The notes under the pieces are model-generated. The model saw only the letters and a list, made by a program, of their open reading frames with translations. It was not told where the DNA came from and did no database searches. 11,338 nucleotides of DNA from Oscillospiraceae bacterium (lineage in GTDB: Bacteria > Bacillota > Clostridia > UBA1381): NCBI GenBank assembly GCA_015068545.1, contig SVKH01000043.1:1-11338 (forward strand). Reading direction: 5' to 3'. Positions 1 to 6,483 of the stretch are shown here, in pieces. Every line of letters begins with the position of its first letter. Position 1 is the stretch's first letter. Position numbers and translations under genes: made by a program.

Positions 1-166
1 TGTACTCCAGATATCTTCTCATAGTGTCAAAAACTATGAAAGGTCTGGCATTTCCTATGTGGAAATAATCGTAAACTGTTGGTCCGCAGGAATACATCTT
101 AACCTCACCCGGGGTAATCGGGATAAATTCCTGCTTTTCCCTTGTCATACTGTTGTATATTTTCAT
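1..166 (-). CDS. cysS: cysteinyl-tRNA synthetase, N-terminal part (runs off the window)
   Basis: Only the first 55 codons are present; the gene continues beyond position 1. The enzyme charges tRNA-Cys with cysteine in the cytoplasm. The fragment reads MKIYNSMTREKQEF, then CGPTVYDYFHIGNARP. That is the class I CysRS signature: the HIGH-type motif HIGN at residues 36-39 and the first zinc-binding cysteine, Cys27, just before it. The ATG at 164-166 is preceded by a GGAG Shine-Dalgarno at 172-176. It lies 39 nt downstream of cysE on the same strand, matching the cysE-cysS order known from Bacillus and many Firmicutes, so the two are probably cotranscribed from the promoter near 984-1012. Identification is firm despite the truncation. 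Confidence 0.95.
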   Translation of the reverse strand, partial: MKIYNSMTREKQEFIPITPGEVKMYSCGPTVYDYFHIGNARPFIVFDTMRRYLEY

Positions 167-205
167 TTTATTCTCCAATCCGCCGAAGCCTCGGCTTAAA
201 TTACA

Positions 206-853
206 TCAATCATTGTCCTCTTCCAGCTCTTTAAGCTTCTTTTCTATGTTAGCCACATGAACCGAAAGTGTGCACATTTGTGAAGAAATCGGATCCGGAA
301 TGGTGATCTGGTCAAGATCCTGACCGACTTTGATACCTTCACGCTTGACAATTCTGGCGGGTACACCCACGCAGGTAGAATCTGCCGGAACTTCGGAAAG
401 CACCACAGCACCAGCCGCTATTTTTGAATTATCACCTACTGTGAACGGTCCCAAAACCTTTGCTCCGCAACCTACCATTACATTATTCCCCAAGGTAGGG
501 TGTCTTTTCCCTTTTTCCTTTCCTGTGCCGCCCAGAGTCACGCCCTGATATATGGTACAGTTATCTCCAATGATGGTAGTTTCCCCAATAACCACTCCCA
601 TGCCGTGATCTATAAATAATCCTCTGCCGATTTGAGCACCGGGATGAATCTCTATTCCGGTCCAGAATCTAGTACATTGGGAAATCCATCTTGCTATAAA
701 TTTGTGGTTGTGATTATAGAAAAAATGTGCAACTCTGTGCCACATAACAGCCTGCACTCCGGGATACAGCCAAAAAACCTCTGCCTTGCTTCTTGCCGCA
801 GGGTCTCTTTCCAAAACAGCCGCCACATCTGCTCTTATATTTTTAAAAAGCAT
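206..853 (-). CDS. cysE: serine O-acetyltransferase
   Basis: The enzyme transfers acetyl from acetyl-CoA to L-serine, giving O-acetylserine, the acceptor for sulfide in cysteine synthesis (cytoplasm). The 215 residues match the short Firmicutes form. Residues 1-60 are the helical N-terminal part. From about 66 a left-handed beta-helix of hexapeptide repeats begins (GIEIHPGAQIGRG, IDHGMGVVIGE, YQGVTLGGTG, RHPTLGNNV). His83 and His118 occupy the positions of the catalytic histidines of the family, and GVPARIVK at 163-170 is the usual acetyl-CoA-end motif. The C-terminus is charged (ending DND) and lacks the terminal isoleucine that E. coli CysE uses to dock into CysK, so that complex may not form the same way (inference). 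A GAGG lies 9 nt before the ATG. cysS follows 39 nt downstream. A dedicated promoter and structured leader lie upstream. Confidence 0.96.
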   Translation of the reverse strand: MLFKNIRADVAAVLERDPAARSKAEVFWLYPGVQAVMWHRVAHFFYNHNHKFIARWISQCTRFWTGIEIHPGAQIGRGLFIDHGMGVVIGETTIIGDNCTIYQGVTLGGTGKEKGKRHPTLGNNVMVGCGAKVLGPFTVGDNSKIAAGAVVLSEVPADSTCVGVPARIVKREGIKVGQDLDQITIPDPISSQMCTLSVHVANIEKKLKELEEDND

Positions 854-977
854 ACTTCACCGCCTCAGTTTCTTCATATTACATTGCACCTATAAAAGAA
901 AATCCGGTGCACTTTTGTAATTTTATATATTAAATCAGGACACACTCCCCGATTTTACAATACAAACTGTATTTAAC
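854..977 (-). promoter_or_regulatory. structured 5' leader of cysE-cysS
   Basis: About 120 nt separate the predicted start of transcription (near 977) from the cysE ATG. Read on the minus strand, the leader contains three inverted repeats. AATACA/TGTATT (959-973, 3-nt spacer) lies at the very start. AATCGGG/CCTGATT (948-954 with 933-939, 8-nt loop, one G-U pair) is in the middle. TGCACC/GGTGCA (906-911 with 885-890, 15-nt loop) is about 30 nt before the start codon. No T-box signature (AGGGTGGNACCGCG) is present, which is the usual cysteine-responsive leader for cysS operons. The first inverted repeat overlaps the transcription start and could equally be a DNA operator. A regulatory role is inferred. 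Confidence 0.45.
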
Positions 978-983
978 ATTCCT

Positions 984-1012
984 ATTATACAATATTTCGT
1001 TTTAAATTACAA
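984..1012 (-). promoter_or_regulatory. sigma-A-type promoter of cysE-cysS
   Basis: On the minus strand the -35 is TTGTAA (1007-1012) and the -10 is a perfect TATAAT (984-989), separated by 17 nt. It points into cysE and is the only good promoter between sipL and cysE. Confidence 0.8.
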
Positions 1013-1029
1013 TATTTTTTACAATATTT
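988..1029 (-). repeat. three direct copies of AAATATTGTA over the cysE promoter
   Basis: The 10-mer AAATATTGTA (minus strand) occurs at 1020-1029, 1008-1017 and 988-997. The three copies start 12 and 20 nt apart. One covers most of the -35 box, one sits in the spacer and touches the -10 box, and one lies just upstream. Direct repeats placed like this are typical of transcription factor sites, but the region is very AT-rich and the pattern could be chance. Confidence 0.4.
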
Positions 1030-1047
1030 ATTTAATTTTTCAAACAC

Positions 1048-1096
1048 AAAAAGACCGTAGCCGAAATCAGAATACATCACCTCTTTCGCTACGGTC
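1048..1096 (-). terminator. intrinsic terminator of sipL
   Basis: On the minus strand GACCGTAGC (1096-1088) pairs with GCTACGGTC (1061-1053). The stem can be extended by GAAA/TTTC across a one-base bulge and is followed by TTTTT (1052-1048). It lies 20 nt after the sipL stop codon. Confidence 0.85.
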
Positions 1097-1115
1097 ATGC
1101 TATATCATACCAGTA

Positions 1116-2621
1116 CTACTTTGAAACAGGAATAATGAGCTTCATTCCTTGACAAATGTCACATCCATCTATTGAACTGCTGACAGCCTCTTCCTTTACC
1201 CTATACCTTTTCGCAATGTCCCATACTCTGTCATCCTTTTGAGCAAAATACACCAATATTCCGCATTCCCTAGGTATACATTCACCCTTTTCCGCATCCG
1301 AAATCACGCGTATTTTCTGTTTCTTTACAGATTTTCCGCTAATATGGATACCACACCTTACCTCCACCGAATCGGCAGAACAGATAACTGTGCTTATATG
1401 CTCGCACTCTGCTTTCAGCAGTATGTCACAGCCTTCACATCCCGCATCTATTATATAAGAAAACGGTACTTCGCTTTTCATACTGCACACAGGTGATGAT
1501 GGATTATCTGTTGTGTACAAAACATATATCACAGTTTTTCCCTGTGCCTGAATTTTATCTCCGTTTACCGTCACATTTTCAAGATACGGCTTTGCCACAG
1601 CGGAATACACTCCGGATATGTCTCCCATTCCTGCCTCTCTTGTAATGATTTCCTTCATTACGGTTGAAAACTCCGGTCTTGACACTATCTCCTCATTATC
1701 AAATTCCGCATAGTGCAAAGACTCGCAAGAATCAAGAAAGTAACAGTCCGATACTGCGGAAATTTCCTGCTCACAGTGGGATTTTACACAGCAGATCACA
1801 TCACACCCGACTTCTATACATGCTCCGTCATTACCGTATACCGCTTCGCCTACTTCAAAGCTTATGTCACATTCGGCATCCTCCAAAATTTCCGGCATAT
1901 CCACAACTTCGGTAAAAGGCATTTCTCCGCTAAAGTACTCAACCTCACCGCCAGTGCCAAGGTAGAGAATATTTGCTACGCCTCTGCCTTTTACTACCAC
2001 TTTATCCGAAATTGCCTTGTACTCTTTTTCAAATATCATTACACTTCCTTTTAGGATTTCTCCTACCTCCGACTTTCCCACCGGTAGCGAAAAACTCTCT
2101 TCCAGTCTGAAGCTATGTTCTGTGTAATGCGCAGGAGATGAAACCTTTACGTTTTGCAAAAGACAACAAGCATCCTCTCCTTCAATATCTGCCACAAACT
2201 CAACTGGACTTGAGGAAGACACCTGCACATTAATAAGAATCTGCGCCTCTATTCCCAGTTTTCGTGAGTTAATCAGCTTATATGTAACTTTTTCCACATC
2301 ACAAAAAGCGGTGATGCTCATCCCTTGCTCAAATTCACTCTTTTTTATTACTTCACAAAAATCAAAGCTTCCGTATAATGCACAAAGATGGGAACTGTCC
2401 TCCTCCGGCAGATACAAAGCTGTCACCTTCACCTTTCCTGAAAGCGTTACCTTCCCTGCCTCAACAGTTTTGTCACACAGATATGCATCAGCATCCACCT
2501 GCAGAATTTTCAGTATGTCCGGTTTCACGTCCGGGACAATTATACTCCCTTGACAACCTGCTTTTATCTGACCGTCATATATATTTCCGGCAAGATTTAT
2601 TCTCTGTTTTTTAATCTCCAC
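1116..2621 (-). CDS. sipL: SipL-type spore coat morphogenesis protein (DUF3794 repeats, LysM)
   Basis: SipL in Clostridioides difficile binds the ATPase SpoIVA and anchors the coat to the forespore membrane in the mother cell, the role SpoVID plays in Bacillus. This 501-residue protein has the same architecture. Three DUF3794-like modules lie at about 35-115, 180-265 and 340-425; the first is preceded by SIIVPDVKPDILKILQVDA (26-44), a typical lead-in. A C-terminal LysM domain occupies 454-498 (from ILVYFAQKDDRVWDIAKRY to GMKLIIPV). There is no signal peptide, as expected for a mother-cell cytosolic coat factor. The start is GTG at 2619-2621 with GGGAGG 8 nt upstream. A sigma-E-like promoter lies upstream and an intrinsic terminator follows. 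The protein carries 24 cysteines, unusually many. The orthology call rests on domain order; other DUF3794-LysM proteins exist in Clostridia. Confidence 0.85.
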   Translation of the reverse strand: MEIKKQRINLAGNIYDGQIKAGCQGSIIVPDVKPDILKILQVDADAYLCDKTVEAGKVTLSGKVKVTALYLPEEDSSHLCALYGSFDFCEVIKKSEFEQGMSITAFCDVEKVTYKLINSRKLGIEAQILINVQVSSSSPVEFVADIEGEDACCLLQNVKVSSPAHYTEHSFRLEESFSLPVGKSEVGEILKGSVMIFEKEYKAISDKVVVKGRGVANILYLGTGGEVEYFSGEMPFTEVVDMPEILEDAECDISFEVGEAVYGNDGACIEVGCDVICCVKSHCEQEISAVSDCYFLDSCESLHYAEFDNEEIVSRPEFSTVMKEIITREAGMGDISGVYSAVAKPYLENVTVNGDKIQAQGKTVIYVLYTTDNPSSPVCSMKSEVPFSYIIDAGCEGCDILLKAECEHISTVICSADSVEVRCGIHISGKSVKKQKIRVISDAEKGECIPRECGILVYFAQKDDRVWDIAKRYRVKEEAVSSSIDGCDICQGMKLIIPVSK

Positions 2622-2659
2622 TTGATTTTCCTCCCAATAAAAAATTATACCTATGCTGA

Positions 2660-2688
2660 ATATTATGTGTTTTTTTTACAATTTATGA
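2660..2688 (-). promoter_or_regulatory. possible sigma-E promoter of sipL
   Basis: On the minus strand TCATAAA (2682-2688) as -35 and CATAATAT (2660-2667) as -10 are 14 nt apart. This resembles the sigma-E consensus (ATA-centred -35, CATACANT -10) with two mismatches in the -10. Mother-cell expression of sipL fits its known role. The region is AT-rich, so this remains a candidate. Confidence 0.45.
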
Positions 2689-2717
2689 ATAATTCTTGAA
2701 AATGTTTTTTAATTTAC

Positions 2718-2746
2718 TGGACTTTACAAATTTTGTGTGATATAAT
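2718..2746 (+). promoter_or_regulatory. sigma-A-type promoter with extended -10 for the SLH gene
   Basis: TGGACT (2718-2723) and TATAAT (2741-2746) are 17 nt apart. TGA directly before the -10 makes it an extended -10. The perfect -10 compensates for a weak -35. It drives the gene at 2780, with a leader of about 30 nt. Confidence 0.65.
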
Positions 2747-2779
2747 AGTAATAGTTTGTATTTGAAAGGAGAAAAAGAA

Positions 2780-3832
2780 ATGAACAAAATTAAAATTTCG
2801 GCACTTGCCCTGTCTTTGGCACTTACTTTTGCTCCTGTTGCACAAGCAGCAGACTTTACCGATATGCCAACAGATCCTCGAGCAGTAACAGCCATAGAAA
2901 ATGCAGTAAAAAATGGTCTTATATCAGGTTATGCGGAGGACAACACAGTCCGCCCTGACAACAACATCAAGAGAAGCGAAATGGCTGTAATTATTTCACA
3001 AGCCTGCAAGGTAACAAAGGAAGGAGATATCTCCAAATTTGTTGACGTTAGCGAAGACGATTGGTTCTATTCTGCAATGGCAAAGGCTTACGAAATGGGT
3101 GCTTTTGCCGGTGATGACAAAAATCAGATGAACCCAAATAATAACATTACTTTCCAAGAATGTTTCACAGTTTTATCTCAGGTTTTTGACTTGATTCCGA
3201 AATATCAATACTATCCAAGACCAAACGAAATTCCTGCAGACCTTCCTGCGGATAAGCTAGCAATAGAAAAAAGAGTTTACGATATTTCATGTCTTGATGC
3301 TTTCGCTGATAAGGATCAGATAGCTTCTTGGGCTCTTCCATACGTTGCCGGTGTGGTATATCGCGGTGGATGGGATGGCATAGACGGCAATCTAACACCA
3401 ACCGATTACATAACAAGAGCACAATTCTCTATCGTTATGGACAACCTTATCAAGAATTACATCGATGAACCTGGCGAATACACAGCAGAAAATTTCCCAA
3501 AAGGAACAACTATGATCAGATGTAATGGTGTTGTGCTAAACGATGTAGAAACTGATTCTGACATTTATGTAGGTGATAGTGTAGAAGCAGGACACCTTAC
3601 AGTCAACAATATCAATACTACTGCAAGATTCATTGTCCGCGGATGTACAACACCTATCAAGGATCCGGATACCGGAGTTCTTACTTATGGCGATGAAGGA
3701 TTGGTAGTCACCGGAAGCATAAATGAATACAGAGTAATTCGCCCATACATCAATTCCAATATAAGCGGGGCTACATATGATGTGTTCTATTCAATACCAA
3801 AGACTTTCACATCTTTAGGAAGAATAAACTAA
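2780..3832 (+). CDS. secreted S-layer homology (SLH) domain protein
   Basis: This is a 350-residue exported protein likely bound to the cell wall through its SLH domains, which in this family bind pyruvylated secondary wall polymers. A signal peptide covers residues 1-24 (basic start, hydrophobic core, APVAQAA cleavage region). Three SLH-like modules follow: about 26-75 (FTDMP...KRSEMAVII), 87-137 (FVDVSEDDWFYSAM) and 175-224 (FADKDQIASWALPYV, ending in the best-preserved motif, ITRAQF). Residues about 232-350 form a C-terminal region rich in predicted beta strands (DIYVGDSVEAGHLTV, ARFIVRGC) that I do not recognise. The ATG at 2780 is chosen because AAAGGAG ends 8 nt before it; an in-frame TTG at 2756 would overlap that site. 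The gene is monocistronic, with its own promoter and terminator. Function beyond wall attachment is unknown. Confidence 0.85.
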   Translation: MNKIKISALALSLALTFAPVAQAADFTDMPTDPRAVTAIENAVKNGLISGYAEDNTVRPDNNIKRSEMAVIISQACKVTKEGDISKFVDVSEDDWFYSAMAKAYEMGAFAGDDKNQMNPNNNITFQECFTVLSQVFDLIPKYQYYPRPNEIPADLPADKLAIEKRVYDISCLDAFADKDQIASWALPYVAGVVYRGGWDGIDGNLTPTDYITRAQFSIVMDNLIKNYIDEPGEYTAENFPKGTTMIRCNGVVLNDVETDSDIYVGDSVEAGHLTVNNINTTARFIVRGCTTPIKDPDTGVLTYGDEGLVVTGSINEYRVIRPYINSNISGATYDVFYSIPKTFTSLGRIN

Positions 3833-3850
3833 TATTATAATTCTAAACAT

Positions 3851-3892
3851 AAAACCCTTTCAAATGATGTTATCCATCTTGAAAGGGTTTTT
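3851..3892. terminator. strong intrinsic terminator, possibly bidirectional
   Basis: A perfect 13-bp stem joins AAAACCCTTTCAA (3851-3863) and TTGAAAGGGTTTT (3879-3891), with T-rich sequence after it. It lies 18 nt after the SLH gene stop codon. It is also downstream of the convergent patatin gene, which ends at 3955; on that strand the stem is followed by TTTT, so it may stop both transcripts. Confidence 0.9.
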
Positions 3893-3954
3893 ATTGTTAT
3901 TCTTTGATAGCTTCTATTTTTATTTGTCCTATTATAATTATTCTGCGTAGCTCT

Positions 3955-4815
3955 TTAACTATTCCTAGCATTTTCTATGAAACTTTTTACTTCTTGCACA
4001 CATTTTTCTCCGTCAGCACGTCCCAAATCATATGCGTTTTGCAGTCTTTGCGGACTGTTCTCCACTGTTTTTACATCAATGGCTTTGCTAGGTCTTATTA
4101 CAAAAGCATAGCCTTTCTCTTCCCTATCCTTTATGTAAGAAATACAGTTATTATACCTTATGTGACGGTCTGCTACTGCCCTGACAAACTCAGGATACTT
4201 GCGGTAACGGAGCTTTACTATTGGCAAGATTGTGTTTTCCTCTTTAATATAGCCATCAGGTCTTGTCAGGATAACCACATTATATTGGTACCCAGTCTCC
4301 TCCATAAACTTTAGCGAAATAGAATCGGCTATACCTCCATCCAACAGCTTTTTCCCTTCTATTTCCACTATGGTAGAAACCACAGGCATAGATGCTGATG
4401 CTCTCATCCATTCAAGCTCATCGCCCTTTCCTGTTTCACATTTTTTGTAGACAGCTTTTCCTGTTTCCACATCGGTACAAGTGACGTAAAACTCCATAGG
4501 TGATTTTTTGTACGCCTCACCATCAAACTTGTCCAGCTCCTCCGGAATACGCTTATAGCAAAAATCAACTCCAAACACATTTCCGGTTGTAAGCCAGTTC
4601 CACAACCCAGCATATCTTCTGTCACCACAAAACCGTTTGTTGTAGCGTATTACTCTGCCAATTTGCCCTGATTTATAGTTGCATCCAAAAACTGCACCGG
4701 CAGATGTGCCTACTCCTCCGTCGAACTGGATCCCATTCTCCATAAAGACATCCGTAACTCCTGCAGTATACATACCACGCATGGATCCGCCTTCCATCAC
4801 CAAACCAACCTTCAT
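3955..4815 (-). CDS. patatin-like phospholipase family protein
   Basis: Patatin-fold proteins are serine acyl hydrolases with a Ser-Asp dyad acting on lipid esters; the substrate here is unknown. In this 286-residue protein the oxyanion loop is at the N-terminus (MEGGSMRG, residues 7-14). The nucleophile elbow is GTSAG with Ser38, and the catalytic Asp is Asp159 in LLDGGIADS. The rest, with many aromatic and basic residues, fits the bacterial YjjU/RssA-like subgroup of about 280-300 residues. There is no signal peptide, so it is probably cytoplasmic. It starts 32 nt after the trmB stop codon on the same strand and has no promoter of its own that I can see, so it is probably cotranscribed with trmB. 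Its Shine-Dalgarno (AAAGGAAAG) is weak and somewhat far from the ATG. Confidence 0.88.
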   Translation of the reverse strand: MKVGLVMEGGSMRGMYTAGVTDVFMENGIQFDGGVGTSAGAVFGCNYKSGQIGRVIRYNKRFCGDRRYAGLWNWLTTGNVFGVDFCYKRIPEELDKFDGEAYKKSPMEFYVTCTDVETGKAVYKKCETGKGDELEWMRASASMPVVSTIVEIEGKKLLDGGIADSISLKFMEETGYQYNVVILTRPDGYIKEENTILPIVKLRYRKYPEFVRAVADRHIRYNNCISYIKDREEKGYAFVIRPSKAIDVKTVENSPQRLQNAYDLGRADGEKCVQEVKSFIENARNS

Positions 4816-4847
4816 TCTAACCGCTTCTTTCCTTTACTCATTTTCAA

Positions 4848-5492
4848 TCATTTTCCCATGTATGTTGCACACACTCTGTATATAGGCATACCTTCATTTG
4901 AAAATCTTTCCTCATATTCGGTCATCACATTGTCTTCAAAATCCGAATTATGCAAATCCAGACTTATTTCAGACATTTTAAGGTCATTTTCCGCAAAAGA
5001 ATTAAGGGAAAACTCAAACAACTTCCGGTTGTCTGTTTTGAACCATATCATATCCCCTTCTTTTAGCAGCTTTTTGTATATATCCAGAAAATTCTTGTGG
5101 GTAAGGCGTCTTTTCGCCTGCTTTTTCTTTTTCCATGGATCGGAAAAGTTAAGGTAGATTCTATTTATTTCATACTGCCCAAAATAATCACATAAAAGCG
5201 CAGCATCAGCTATTATAAATCTTACATTTTTAAGCTGTCTTGGCTCCGCCTTTTCCATAGCAATTACCATAACATCCGGAACAACCTCTATTGCCACAAA
5301 ATTTATATCCGGATATTTTTCTGCCATTCCGCAGATGAAATTGCCCTTGCCGCAACCTATTTCAATATGTATAGGATTTTCATTTCCAAATTCTTCGCTC
5401 CATTTTCCTTTTAAAAGCTCAGGTTCTCTTATCCACATAGAGCCGCTTCTTTCTAACCTGACTCCACAATTTTTCTTCTTTCGCATTCTCAT
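4848..5492 (-). CDS. trmB: tRNA (guanine-N7-)-methyltransferase
   Basis: TrmB methylates N7 of G46 in the variable loop of tRNAs using S-adenosylmethionine. Numbered from the chosen ATG, the protein has 214 residues, the usual size. The SAM-binding motif is IHIEIGCGKG (41-50). The family signature NFSDPW lies at 115-120, KRRLTH at 127-132, TDNR at 153-156 and TEYEERF near the C-terminus. The start is ambiguous. A GTG at 5499-5501 adds three residues, but the perfect AGGAGG (5505-5510) is only 3 nt before it. The ATG at 5490-5492 has a 12-nt spacing and gives MRMRKK, the usual family N-terminus, so I prefer it. It heads a two-gene unit with the patatin gene and is preceded by a long structured leader. 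Confidence 0.95.
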   Translation of the reverse strand: MRMRKKKNCGVRLERSGSMWIREPELLKGKWSEEFGNENPIHIEIGCGKGNFICGMAEKYPDINFVAIEVVPDVMVIAMEKAEPRQLKNVRFIIADAALLCDYFGQYEINRIYLNFSDPWKKKKQAKRRLTHKNFLDIYKKLLKEGDMIWFKTDNRKLFEFSLNSFAENDLKMSEISLDLHNSDFEDNVMTEYEERFSNEGMPIYRVCATYMGK

Positions 5493-5741
5493 AATGCCCA
5501 CATTCCTCCTAAAAGTATATAAAACGGCGAAACAAATTTTCGCCGTCTTTTATTATGTAGGAAATTACCACTTTTATGTTGTAATTTCCGAAATAACAAA
5601 ATTGCTGTTTTATTCCTACTCCCGCAAAAGTAGCTTTTATCAAAAGCTTTTTATCATAAAGTATAAAGTTTTCCTTTTGATTCTATATTGAAATGCGGCT
5701 GAATAGAAAAATAAATTCACCACTAACCAATACAGTCACAT
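5493..5741 (-). promoter_or_regulatory. long structured 5' leader of trmB (no gene seen)
   Basis: About 250 nt lie between the predicted transcription start and trmB with no convincing coding sequence. On the minus strand they hold, in order: a hairpin AGCTTTT/AAAAGCT (5648-5642 with 5638-5632, 3-nt loop); a perfect 9-bp hairpin GGAAATTAC/GTAATTTCC (5589-5581 with 5568-5560, 12-nt loop); and the terminator-like hairpin at 5521-5546. The first hairpin overlaps an alternative pairing (AAAAG/CTTTT) a few bases downstream. The layout suggests attenuation or another cis-acting RNA. No known riboswitch class is recognised. Confidence 0.45.
5521..5546 (-). terminator. terminator-like hairpin just upstream of the trmB ribosome binding site
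   Basis: On the minus strand a 9-bp stem, ACGGCGAAA (5546-5538) with TTTCGCCGT (5532-5524), has a 5-nt loop and is followed by TTTTATATACTTTT. The next element is AGGAGG for trmB, 10 nt later. It could be an attenuator in the trmB leader. It also resembles a terminator on the plus strand (followed by CTTTTATT), but no plus-strand gene ends here. Confidence 0.6.
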
Positions 5742-5747
5742 AGCACA

Positions 5748-5776
5748 ATTATATCCTAAATTAGAAGGTTTGTCTA
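5748..5776 (-). promoter_or_regulatory. sigma-A-type promoter of trmB and the patatin gene
   Basis: On the minus strand TAGACA (5771-5776) and TATAAT (5748-5753) are 17 nt apart. That is five of six and six of six consensus bases. It lies 41 nt beyond the end of the gene at 5818-6246 and points at trmB. Confidence 0.8.
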
Positions 5777-5817
5777 TATGTTTTTCAAATTTACAATCAA
5801 AAAGTCAGCGCTTTTGT

Positions 5818-6246
5818 TTATAAATATTCCCTCATCTTTTCCGCAAGAGATGCCTCCATGTTGATAAGCTTTTTTGTTATATCCTTTGCCTTCTCGTCCG
5901 CAGCCTTATACTGGTTCAAATACTTATTAAGGGACTTCACTCCCATGTTACAACCATCTGTAATAAGGTCAGCAATAGTGTTATCACTATCGTCCATAGA
6001 AATCATCACGTTAGTTTTAAGCCAAGACATTCCTTTTGCCATCAGGTTAGGCTCCTTACCCTCCATATCAAACCTTTCCAAAATCTCCCTGGTTTCACTT
6101 CCCAACCTCTGATGCTCCTCTTTAGAGGATGCAAGAATTTCCTTAAGCTTTTCACCTTTCACGTTGTCCAGAACTTCTTCAATAGAACTTACTCCCATCT
6201 TTATCCCTGCATTACATTCCTTTAAAAGTTTTTCTGTATCATTCAT
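5818..6246 (-). CDS. small helical protein of unknown function (possibly ferritin-like four-helix bundle)
   Basis: I recall similar short proteins in clostridial genomes, resembling DUF2383-type ferritin-like bundles, but cannot assign a function. The 142 residues are soluble and strongly charged, with heptad-like helical stretches at about 3-28, 31-60, 85-113 and 115-142. Residues 11-26 (CNAGIKMGVSSIEEVL) resemble 99-110 (CNMGVKSLNKYL), each followed by a charged helix, suggesting an internal duplication. The segment KEEHQRL (42-48) has Glu and His placed as in metal-binding helices, but no full diiron set is evident. There is no signal peptide or membrane segment. The ATG is supported by AAGGAG about 9 nt upstream. 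No clear promoter was found. It is separated from spoIIR by the repeat-bearing interval 6310-6526. Confidence 0.75.
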   Translation of the reverse strand: MNDTEKLLKECNAGIKMGVSSIEEVLDNVKGEKLKEILASSKEEHQRLGSETREILERFDMEGKEPNLMAKGMSWLKTNVMISMDDSDNTIADLITDGCNMGVKSLNKYLNQYKAADEKAKDITKKLINMEASLAEKMREYL

Positions 6247-6309
6247 AAACTCACTCTCCTTTTTCCTATCTTATCCACAGTCACCTTATTTTATTCTCCC
6301 ACCCAATTT

Positions 6310-6324
6310 GGGGACGTAGCACTT
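6310..6324 (+). repeat. GGGGACGTAGCAC repeat, copy a
   Basis: GGGGACGTAGCAC (6310-6322) is extended by TT. It forms a 15-bp perfect inverted pair with copy c (AAGTGCTACGTCCCC at 6497-6511), about 170 bp away, and a direct repeat with copy b. Confidence 0.75.
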
Positions 6325-6328
6325 ATTA

Positions 6329-6358
6329 ACTATTCAAAAAGGAGACGTAGCACTTTTT
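6329..6358 (+). repeat. GGGGACGTAGCAC repeat, copy b (one mismatch)
   Basis: GGAGACGTAGCAC at 6341-6353 is flanked by AAAAAG and CTTTTT arms that can form a 6-bp stem. Its left flank ACTATTCAAAAAG (6329-6341) is identical to the left flank of copy d at 10502-10514, although the core there is in the opposite orientation. Confidence 0.75.
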
Positions 6359-6482
6359 ACACAAATTTTACTATCTTCTCCGAAGAAAATCCATTTAGTT
6401 TAATGAATTCTGCTATACATATACTACTATACTTCAACGTTAAATAATATCGTTTCATGCCATTCTTTCTATTTTTAATCAT
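6357..6482 (-). CDS. 41-codon ORF between repeat copies, doubtful
   Basis: An open frame from ATG (6480-6482) to TAA (6357-6359) begins MIKNRKNGMKRYYLTLKYSS and continues with ICIAEFIKLNGFSSEKIVKF. It fills most of the space between repeat copies b and c, and its stop codon lies inside copy b. I see no good Shine-Dalgarno and recognise no family. It may be a fragment of a decayed gene carried with the repeats, or chance in AT-rich DNA. Confidence 0.2.
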   Translation of the reverse strand: MIKNRKNGMKRYYLTLKYSSICIAEFIKLNGFSSEKIVKFV

Positions 6483-6483
6483 C

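Noticed and set aside
182..195. Small hairpin GCCGA/TCGGC between cysE and cysS
   Set aside because: It has a 5-bp stem with no T-run on the transcribed strand, so it is not a terminator; perhaps an mRNA processing site, but nothing supports that.
632..895. Plus-strand ORF of 87 codons opposite cysE
   Set aside because: It overlaps the strongly supported cysE on the other strand and has no recognisable family or ribosome binding site; the same holds for the other antisense frames over sipL, trmB, ypeB and ferritin.
854..977. T-box riboswitch upstream of cysE-cysS
   Set aside because: The conserved antiterminator sequence AGGGTGGNACCGCG is absent and there is no terminator hairpin with a T-run before cysE.
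2756..2779. TTG start extending the SLH protein by eight residues
   Set aside because: The extension reads through the Shine-Dalgarno and would put charged residues in front of a normal signal peptide.
5640..5723. 27-codon ORF starting GTG in the trmB leader, minus strand
   Set aside because: It has no Shine-Dalgarno, an unconvincing composition and overlaps the first leader hairpin; most likely chance.
5786..5817. Possible terminator after the gene at 5818-6246
   Set aside because: Only a short AAAAG/CTTTT pairing with a poor loop is present; too weak to call.
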